From: Crocinitomicaceae bacterium
Lineage (GTDB): Bacteria > Bacteroidota > Bacteroidia > Flavobacteriales_D > Parvicellaceae
Direction of reading: 5' to 3'
Assembly: GCA_002723085.1 (NCBI GenBank)
Contig: PBNK01000020.1
Coordinates: forward strand, 1 to 64,000
DNA length: 64,000 nucleotides
In this document: in pieces, positions 54,129 through 64,000 of the stretch
Numbering within the stretch: the first letter of the stretch is position 1
Layout: every line of letters begins with the position of its first letter
Made by a program: the position numbers and the translations under genes
The notes under the pieces: generated by a model
Databases searched by the model: none
What the model saw: only the letters and a program-made list of their open reading frames with translations
What the model was told of the DNA's origin: nothing

Positions 54129-55001
54129 TTAAAAAATAATCCCAACCGTTAGTCTAATATTTCTAAAAGTAGATTTTGCACCTACATTTTCAAAATTATC
54201 AGAGTAAATATTTCTAGTTCTTAAAAAATCCTCTCTTTTTTCAGTAGTAATAGCATTTGAAATATCATAATTAAAATGACCAGCAAAAAATAAAGAAGTT
54301 GAACCTGAAAAATTAAATTCTCCTCCAATACCAATAAGTATTCCCGTTTTAACTGGTTGTGTTCCTCTATCAAGATTTAAATTTTCCTTTGTAACATCTG
54401 AAGACAAACCTCCAGGTGCAGAAGTTAAAGAAAACTCACTTGTAACAGGATCATAATCAACATAATCACAAATGTCGTTTGTTCTTGTTTTTGTGTTAAA
54501 ACCAAAGTTAGCTCCAAATTCAGCAAACCATGTTAAATAACCTATTTCATTTGTTTTCATTTTTAGTGCTAAAGGAATATTTACATAGCTCATTTTCATT
54601 GACCGGCTCTTTAATAAATACATTTGATTTCCAGCTGACAAATCATTATTCTGATCAAAAGCATCATCCCATTCAACAAACTCTTCATCAACATTTAAGA
54701 CGTAACATGCCGAATCAAAAGAGATATTATTGTCAGCATAATTTAAAGACCCTGATGAAGTCATCATAGAAATTCCAGTTCTTAATGAAGTTTTAGCATT
54801 TAATTTAAATTCTGTTTGAAGCCCCCAGCCATAACCTAAACCAACACCACCAGAAGTAAACTTTTTATCATTATCGGGAACTAACCAATCAACAGACCCT
54901 AATCCTAAAATTCCAAATCTAAAATTTGAGGTTTCGTCATCTTGAGCTGAAACATTTAGGGTTAACAAAATTGAAAACAAACCAACTATATAATTTTTCA
55001 T
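54129..55001 (-). CDS. Outer-membrane beta-barrel protein (PorT-like family), unknown role
   Basis: A 290-residue protein with a signal peptide (MKNYIVGLFSILLTLNVSAQ) and alternating-hydrophobicity strands that end in RLTVGIIF, an aromatic terminus typical of Bacteroidota outer-membrane barrels. The nearest general family is the outer membrane protein beta-barrel domain of the OmpW/PorT kind; a function cannot be given. I chose the ATG at 55001 because an upstream ATG at 55028 overlaps the TATGTTTG promoter element and would precede the signal peptide. Confidence 0.82.
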   Translation of the reverse strand: MKNYIVGLFSILLTLNVSAQDDETSNFRFGILGLGSVDWLVPDNDKKFTSGGVGLGYGWGLQTEFKLNAKTSLRTGISMMTSSGSLNYADNNISFDSACYVLNVDEEFVEWDDAFDQNNDLSAGNQMYLLKSRSMKMSYVNIPLALKMKTNEIGYLTWFAEFGANFGFNTKTRTNDICDYVDYDPVTSEFSLTSAPGGLSSDVTKENLNLDRGTQPVKTGILIGIGGEFNFSGSTSLFFAGHFNYDISNAITTEKREDFLRTRNIYSDNFENVGAKSTFRNIRLTVGIIF

Positions 55002-55021
55002 AATATTTTTTATTAGATATA

Positions 55022-55029
55022 CAAACATA
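55022..55029 (-). promoter_or_regulatory. Candidate -7 element TATGTTTG, supports the start at 55001
   Basis: Minus-strand TATGTTTG matches TAnnTTTG and ends 20 bases before the ATG at 55001. It overlaps the alternative start at 55028, which makes that start unlikely. Confidence 0.55.
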
Positions 55030-55101
55030 AAATTTTTTTCAGGAACAAATTTTAGTTTTTAAAAAAAGCTTCAACAATGTTTTTTAATAAAACACATTAT
55101 C

Positions 55102-55133
55102 TTGATACTGTTAAACAACAAATTTTATTTTTG
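55102..55133 (+). promoter_or_regulatory. Promoter of gldB: TTG-21-TATTTTTG
   Basis: TTG at 55102-55104 and TATTTTTG at 55126-55133 are 21 bases apart; the -7 element lies 20 bases before the ATG at 55154. Confidence 0.6.
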
Positions 55134-55153
55134 TCATAATTTTAAACACCAAA

Positions 55154-56182
55154 ATGAAAAAAAATATGCTTCATAAGATTTATATATTTTTTATAATACT
55201 CTTTACTTTAAATTGCTGTTATAATGAAAAAAATAAGTTTAAGATTCCTGAAGAAGAATTAAATAATTACAATGTTGATATTAATTTAGAAAGAATGGAG
55301 CAAGATGTTTTTGATCGTTCAAAAGAAGCAACTAAAAAACATCAATTTCTATTAAATAAATATGGTGATTTTTATAAATATTATTTTGCATACATAATTG
55401 GTGCAGGTGACCCTGATGGACCAACATCTTCAAAAAGATTAGATGACTTTATTAAAGATTCAACAGTAAATTTATTTTATAATGAACTAAAAAAAGAATT
55501 CAATAATTTTCATCCTTTTGAAAATGAATTAACGAAAGCATTTAAACATTATAAATATTATTTTCCAGATTCTGCTGTCCCAAAAGTAACCACTTTTTAT
55601 TCCAATTTTGAATATCAAGTTTTAGACACTAAATATGGATTAGCTATTGGAATTGAATTGTTTTTAGGAAAAGAAAACCCATTAATTAAACGTTTACCAA
55701 AAAACATATTTCATCAATATTTAATTGATAAAATGGAAAAGAAATTCCTAAGTTCAAGAACGTTATATGGATTTCTTTACAATAGATTTTACACACCATT
55801 AGGTGACGACCTTATTAGCAGTATTATCGCTGAAGGTAAAATATATTATCTTTTAAAATTAATATTGCCCGAATTGCCTGAAAACATAATAATGTTATAT
55901 GATAAAGACGAACTAAATTGGTGTATTAACAATCAAAATAATGTCTGGAAATTAATGATTAACAAACAATTGATTTATTCAAAAGATAAAAGAATGATAA
56001 ACGATTTTATTTTATTGGGACCATCAACAAAACAACTTGGGCCTGATTCTCCTGCATATGTTGGAAAATGGATAGGGTTTCAAATAATAAAAGATTATGC
56101 AAACTCTACAAATAAAAGCATTAATGAAATTTTAGAAGAAAAAAACGTACAAACACTATTATCGACTTATGACCCAAAATAA
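55154..56182 (+). CDS. gldB: Gliding motility lipoprotein GldB
   Basis: A 342-residue lipoprotein with lipobox ending at Cys21 (FTLNC), and the conserved family segments ERMEQDVFDRSKE, YYFAYIIGAGDPDGP and YVGKWIGFQIIKDY near the end. GldB is required for gliding in Flavobacterium johnsoniae. Its stop overlaps the gldC start by 14 bases, and nadE is close by, matching the Flavobacterium arrangement. Whether the cell glides, or uses Gld only for type IX secretion, is not shown. Confidence 0.92.
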   Translation: MKKNMLHKIYIFFIILFTLNCCYNEKNKFKIPEEELNNYNVDINLERMEQDVFDRSKEATKKHQFLLNKYGDFYKYYFAYIIGAGDPDGPTSSKRLDDFIKDSTVNLFYNELKKEFNNFHPFENELTKAFKHYKYYFPDSAVPKVTTFYSNFEYQVLDTKYGLAIGIELFLGKENPLIKRLPKNIFHQYLIDKMEKKFLSSRTLYGFLYNRFYTPLGDDLISSIIAEGKIYYLLKLILPELPENIIMLYDKDELNWCINNQNNVWKLMINKQLIYSKDKRMINDFILLGPSTKQLGPDSPAYVGKWIGFQIIKDYANSTNKSINEILEEKNVQTLLSTYDPK

Positions 56183-56549
56183 AGAAAAACTAAAACATAG
56201 ACTTATTGTTGATGTATCTATGGATGAAAACATGATTCCTGAAGAAATAAATTGGAAATCAAGTGATGAACAAAACAGTTCTGAAGAAAGCGCAGCTGCT
56301 GCATTAATTTATTTTTGGAATAAAACACAAAATGAAACATTTAACCTTGATTTATGGACTAAAGAAATGTCTGTTGAAGAAATGAATAAAATGATGTTTC
56401 AAATGATAATGACAATAGCAAACACCTATGAACGAGCTACAAGTGAAGATCAAATTGCATTAGCTATGAGAGATTTTGCTGAATTTTTTGGGGAAAAAAC
56501 TGGTGTTATTCCTAAAACTGGAAAATTTGACCCTGATGGGAAAGGATAA
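56169..56549 (+). CDS. gldC: Gliding motility protein GldC
   Basis: A 126-residue soluble protein matching GldC: MIPEEINWKSSDEQNSS, AALIYFWNKTQNETFNLDLWTKEM and IALAMRDFAEFFGEKTGV. It overlaps gldB by 14 bases. GldC enhances gliding but is less essential in Flavobacterium. The biochemical function is unknown. Confidence 0.92.
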   Translation: MTQNKEKLKHRLIVDVSMDENMIPEEINWKSSDEQNSSEESAAAALIYFWNKTQNETFNLDLWTKEMSVEEMNKMMFQMIMTIANTYERATSEDQIALAMRDFAEFFGEKTGVIPKTGKFDPDGKG

Positions 56550-57219
56550 ATTAAAACGTTTTGCTGAAGTTGAAACATTTAATAATGTTATTCAACCAGA
56601 CATTAAAAACTTAGATTCTAATCATGAAACAAAGGGATTTTGGCATATAAAATTTGGAAATTCAAACCCAATCATATTAGAACTTGGGTGTGGTAAAGGG
56701 GAATATACCGTTGGGCTTGCAAAAAAGTTTCCAAATATTAATTTTATAGGAATTGATATTAAAGGGTCAAGAATATGGAGAGGTGCTAAAACTTGTATAG
56801 AAGAAAACATTCAGAATGTTTTCTTTTTAAGATCAAAGGTGGATTTTATAAATCATTTTTTTGACAAAAATGAAGTAAGTGAAATTTGGTTAACATTCTC
56901 TGATCCTCAACCTAAAAAACCTAGAAAAAGATTAACCTCTCCACTTTTTATCGATAGATATAAAAAAATTCTAAAAAAAGAGGGAGTTATACATTTAAAA
57001 ACCGACAGTGATTTACTTTATGAATATACTTTAGATGAAATTTCATCTAAAAATTACGAAATAATAAATCATTGTAATGATGTTCATGGGTTTATAAAAA
57101 ACAATTTATCTCAAAAAACTCAAGATATATTAAGTATAAAAACTTTCTATGAATCTATTTGGATAAATGATGGAAAAAAAATAAAATACGTTTGTTTTTC
57201 AGGCATTCATAACGTTTAA
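56536..57219 (+). CDS. trmB: tRNA (guanine-N7-)-methyltransferase
   Basis: Makes m7G46 in tRNA. The SAM motif is ILELGCGKGEYTVGLAK; the conserved IGIDIKGSRIWRGAK and TFSDPQPKKPRKRLTSPLFIDRY stretches define TrmB. I chose ATG 56536 (227 residues, MGKDKLKRF...), which fits the family N-terminus; an in-frame ATG at 56476 would lie deep inside gldC. It overlaps gldC by 14 bases and completes the gldBC-trmB unit. Confidence 0.95.
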   Translation: MGKDKLKRFAEVETFNNVIQPDIKNLDSNHETKGFWHIKFGNSNPIILELGCGKGEYTVGLAKKFPNINFIGIDIKGSRIWRGAKTCIEENIQNVFFLRSKVDFINHFFDKNEVSEIWLTFSDPQPKKPRKRLTSPLFIDRYKKILKKEGVIHLKTDSDLLYEYTLDEISSKNYEIINHCNDVHGFIKNNLSQKTQDILSIKTFYESIWINDGKKIKYVCFSGIHNV

Positions 57220-57266
57220 AGTCCTTGTCATTTTAACCTTATACATATTTTGATTAAATTCAAAAT

Positions 57267-58082
57267 ATGAAAAATATTATCATCACTTTTTTATTTTTTA
57301 TAATTAGTCCTTTAGTTTTAAAATCTCAAATGATTTTTAACCATGGAGCGGTTAGCACATCAATGGCAGGGTTAAACGCAACAACTGCTAATGTCTGGAG
57401 TGTAAATAATAACATTGGACAATTAGTAAATTTAGAGTACACCACAATAAGTGGAAGTATTTTTCAACCCTTTCTAATTTCGGATTTTAACACCTCTAAC
57501 CTTGCTGTTGGAATTCTTTCAAAAAATGGAAGCTTTGGAATAAGTTATTCAAATTATGGAAATGAATTTTTACAATTTCATTCTGCAGGGCTTGGTTACT
57601 CCATGTCTCTAAATGAGCAATTTTCTGGTGGAATCAAAATTAATTACCATTATATAAATGCTGGTAATACATATTTTCAAAAATCTGCCGTGTCTGCAGA
57701 TTTTGGAATTTCTGCACAATTAAATGAAGAACTTCAAATAGGCGTTCAAGTCATTAATCCCACTTTATCTAAGCTTGATAATTTTGATGATGAACGAATT
57801 CCAACTGTTATGCAAATAGCTATAGGGTATAATCTTTCTAAGGAAGTTTCTGCTCATTTTGCAGTAAACAAAGACATAATTTATTCTCCATCATTTCTTG
57901 CTGCTATTGAATACAAACCAAACAATGCAATTGTTTTTAGAGGAGGAGTTGGAACTAATCCATCTCTAGCAACTTTTGGAATAGGAACTAGTTTCAAAAA
58001 AATTGATATAGATATAGCTGCTCAATATCATCAAATTTTAGGATTCAGTCCAGAGATATCTTTAACATATTCATTTAAGTAA
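57267..58082 (+). CDS. Outer-membrane barrel of the PorV/PorQ-like family
   Basis: A 271-residue protein with a signal peptide (about residues 1-20, then SQMIFNHGAVS). The N-terminal pattern GAVSTSMAGLNATTANVWSVNNNIGQL recalls the PorQ/PorV group of Bacteroidota outer-membrane proteins, in which a short Gly/Asn-rich repeat precedes barrel strands. The strands end in ISLTYSF. PorQ and PorV assist type IX secretion, but this one is not diagnostic enough to name. Its stop is directly followed by the TTG start of the HhH protein, so both are made together. Confidence 0.75.
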   Translation: MKNIIITFLFFIISPLVLKSQMIFNHGAVSTSMAGLNATTANVWSVNNNIGQLVNLEYTTISGSIFQPFLISDFNTSNLAVGILSKNGSFGISYSNYGNEFLQFHSAGLGYSMSLNEQFSGGIKINYHYINAGNTYFQKSAVSADFGISAQLNEELQIGVQVINPTLSKLDNFDDERIPTVMQIAIGYNLSKEVSAHFAVNKDIIYSPSFLAAIEYKPNNAIVFRGGVGTNPSLATFGIGTSFKKIDIDIAAQYHQILGFSPEISLTYSFK

Positions 58083-62500
<4,418 letters not shown>

Positions 62501-62525
62501 TTATTGTCTTTCCTAAAATGGATAA

Positions 62526-62533
62526 CAAATATA
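62526..62533 (-). promoter_or_regulatory. Candidate -7 element TATATTTG for the isocitrate dehydrogenase
   Basis: Minus-strand TATATTTG lies 37 bases before the ATG at 62488. A TTG is at 62557-62559 on the same strand, 23 bases upstream, a longer spacer than usual. Confidence 0.5.
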
Positions 62534-62564
62534 AAAATTTGAGGTTACTGTGATAACAATTAAG

Positions 62565-63341
62565 CTATTTGAGTAAGTATAAATTTAAATCTTTTTTATT
62601 CCCTCTAAACAAATCCTGATCTACAGGCCCTTCAATTCCTTCAACTAATCCATTATCTGAAAACTGCCACATTATCCATTTTTTTTCAGGTAACGGATCT
62701 AATACACTATTATAGTTGGCTACCCATATTTTATAATCCTTAAAGTCACTAAGATAATCACGATAAAAATATGTTCCTGAATAAAGAATAGGTTTAATTC
62801 CGTAATGGGCTTCAATAAGATTTAACCAATTTTTAATGCCTTCTTTTAAACTTTCCACACTTTGTATTTTACTCAATTGTTCAATATCTAAGATTGGAGG
62901 AAAATCCTTAGGTTCTAATTTAACATTTGCAATGAAATTTTCAGCCTGTTCAGTAGAATTTTCATTAGGCCTATAGTAATGGTAAGCACCTCTAATAATA
63001 TCATTTTTTTTTGACTCCTTCCAGTTATATGTATAATATATATCTCTATGATTTTTACCTGCCGTAGCTCGTATTAAGGCAAAATCAACTAGATAATTAT
63101 TTTTTTTTGAACTTAATTTATTCCAATCAATAATGCCCTGATATTGTGAAACATCAATTCCATATATATAATCTCCTTCTGGAATTGATGAACGAATAAA
63201 AGTTTGATGAAATTTATTTTCTAAATATGAAAACCACTCCGTTTTTTGAAAAATAAAATATCCAATAAATAATAAATTAATAAATATTAAGCAGAAAAAA
63301 AGTCTTTTATAAATGTTACTTTTTTGCGATTTTCTCGCCAT
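62565..63341 (-). CDS. Glycoside hydrolase family 25 (lysozyme-like) protein, membrane-anchored
   Basis: A 258-residue GH25 protein. A membrane helix lies at about residues 12-30. The catalytic domain begins YGIDVSQYQGIIDWNKL; the second motif ILDIEQL supplies the conserved acids of the family, and IWVANYN and MWQFSDNGLVEGIEGPVDQDLF end it. GH25 enzymes cut the MurNAc-GlcNAc bond of peptidoglycan. It begins six bases after the enolase stop, so it is probably read from the eno operon. A housekeeping role in wall remodelling is more likely than a phage origin, since no phage genes are near. Confidence 0.9.
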   Translation of the reverse strand: MARKSQKSNIYKRLFFCLIFINLLFIGYFIFQKTEWFSYLENKFHQTFIRSSIPEGDYIYGIDVSQYQGIIDWNKLSSKKNNYLVDFALIRATAGKNHRDIYYTYNWKESKKNDIIRGAYHYYRPNENSTEQAENFIANVKLEPKDFPPILDIEQLSKIQSVESLKEGIKNWLNLIEAHYGIKPILYSGTYFYRDYLSDFKDYKIWVANYNSVLDPLPEKKWIMWQFSDNGLVEGIEGPVDQDLFRGNKKDLNLYLLK

Positions 63342-63347
63342 CTAATT

Positions 63348-64000
63348 TTATTTTAAAAACTTAAAATCTTTTCCAGGGAATAAAGCAGCTGAACCCAATT
63401 GCTCTTCAATTCTTAACAGTTGATTGTATTTAGACATTCTATCAGATCTTGAAGCAGAACCCGTTTTAATTTGACCTGTTGAAAGTGCAACAGCTAAATC
63501 AGCGATGGTATAATCTTCAGTTTCTCCACTTCTATGGCTCATCACAGATGAATAAGAATTTTTAGTGGCTAATGAAACAGCTTCAATAGTTTCTGTTAAG
63601 GTCCCTATTTGATTAACCTTGATTAATATTGAATTTGCAATGTTTTCATTAATCCCTTTTGATAGACGCTTGGTATTGGTTACAAATAAATCATCGCCAA
63701 CCAATTGACATTTATCTCCAACAGCTTGAGTCAATTCTTCCCAACCAGCCCAATCGTCTTCAGCAAGTCCATCTTCAATAGAAACAATAGGATACTTATT
63801 CACCCATTCTTTCCAAAATTCCACAAATTGACTTGATGACATTTCTTGACCTGTTGACTCAAAAACATAAGCTTTCTTTTCTTCATTATAAAACTCTGAA
63901 GCAGCCGCATCAAGTGCAATCCAAATGTCTTTTCCAGGCTTATAACCTGCAGCTTCAATAGCTTGTAAAACAACCTGAATAGCTTCTTCATTTGATCCAA
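63348..64000 (-). CDS. eno: Enolase (5' half outside window)
   Basis: Converts 2-phosphoglycerate to PEP. The open frame starts at 63998 (bases 64000-63999 belong to a split codon) and runs without interruption to 63348. The fragment begins [19 protein letters not shown], then shows [47 protein letters not shown] (catalytic Lys), and [10 protein letters not shown]. That is about the C-terminal half of a roughly 430-residue enzyme. An internal ATG at 63842 is not the start. Confidence 0.97.
   Translation of the reverse strand, partial: GSNEEAIQVVLQAIEAAGYKPGKDIWIALDAAASEFYNEEKKAYVFESTGQEMSSSQFVEFWKEWVNKYPIVSIEDGLAEDDWAGWEELTQAVGDKCQLVGDDLFVTNTKRLSKGINENIANSILIKVNQIGTLTETIEAVSLATKNSYSSVMSHRSGETEDYTIADLAVALSTGQIKTGSASRSDRMSKYNQLLRIEEQLGSAALFPGKDFKFLK

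Noticed and set aside
62565-63341. GH25 lysozyme as a sign of a prophage
   Set aside because: No holin, integrase, tail or capsid genes are near, and the gene is six bases behind enolase with a membrane anchor and similar base composition.
63348-64000. Apparent frameshift in enolase, with one reading from 63842 and another overlapping from 64000
   Set aside because: Reading the minus strand from 63998 gives one continuous enolase sequence ([10 protein letters not shown]... through [10 protein letters not shown]); the other reading has no family similarity. The gene is only cut by the window edge.

Overview
The window is AT-rich chromosomal DNA (by eye about 30% GC) from a member of the Bacteroidota, most likely a marine-type Flavobacteriales relative. 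Evidence: Bacteroidota promoter elements (TAnnTTTG, in one case with an upstream TTG at 19 bp), gliding genes gldB and gldC, a type IX secretion C-terminal sorting domain, an S46 dipeptidyl peptidase, a TonB-dependent receptor with a carboxypeptidase-like N-domain, a Bacteroidota-type dihydroorotase, long MraY and FtsZ forms, and a flexirubin-free carotenoid locus. The gene order is compact: no gap exceeds about 250 bp, many operon genes overlap by ATGA/TAATG, and convergent genes often end within a few bases of each other. I saw no rRNA, tRNA, CRISPR array, insertion sequence or prophage.

Layout. 1-2.8 kb: end of ftsH, then cdsA and psd (phospholipid synthesis). 2.9-8.1 kb: a small Lys/Cys-rich secreted protein, a 3-hydroxyacyl-CoA dehydrogenase, a NamZ-type (DUF1343) muramidase, a LolC/E-type permease and an aspartate aminotransferase. 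8.2-11.8 kb: an unknown membrane-anchored protein, a DPP7-like S46 peptidase and an O-methyltransferase. 11.8-27.9 kb (minus strand): a complete division and cell wall cluster, in transcription order mraZ, rsmH, ftsL, ftsI, murE, mraY, murD, a stand-alone MurD C-terminal-domain paralogue, ftsW, murG, murC, ftsQ, ftsA, ftsZ, yqeY. 28.1-31.5 kb (plus): a two-gene O-/N-acyltransferase pair resembling glycine/ornithine lipid synthases, engB and a glycosyltransferase. 31.5-34.7 kb: an Omp28-like lipoprotein, an orphan histidine kinase, and an arsenate reductase with a glycerol-facilitator-type channel. 34.6-41.1 kb: carotenoid operon (B12-binding MerR regulator, crtI, crtB, CrtYcd-type lycopene cyclase) divergent from a TonB receptor. 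41-50.2 kb: Fe-S assembly (mrp, nifU-like), an alkyltransferase-like DNA repair protein, a secreted LVIVD protein, dpm1-pyrC-DUF4296 operon, and an hpt-adk-obg-pap2-crcB operon. 50.3-57.2 kb: purK-purE, a ferredoxin reductase/ferredoxin pair, nadE, an outer-membrane barrel, gldB-gldC-trmB. 57.3-64 kb: two outer-membrane proteins (one with a ComEA-like HhH domain), monomeric isocitrate dehydrogenase, a GH25 lysozyme-like protein and the 3' half of enolase.

How the parts fit. The most interesting signals are regulatory or paralogy signals rather than a foreign island. The two-repeat GTGGG operator expected upstream of mraZ is duplicated in mirror image in front of the divergent acyltransferase operon, which suggests MraZ could control both wall/division genes and an amino-acid lipid pathway. 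A MurD C-terminal domain has been kept as a separate gene inside the cluster with its D-Glu-contact residues intact. The carotenoid regulator has the Wx9EH and axial-His signature of light-sensing CarH proteins, and the short space between it and the TonB receptor carries four copies of a TTGTTTAA-like motif.
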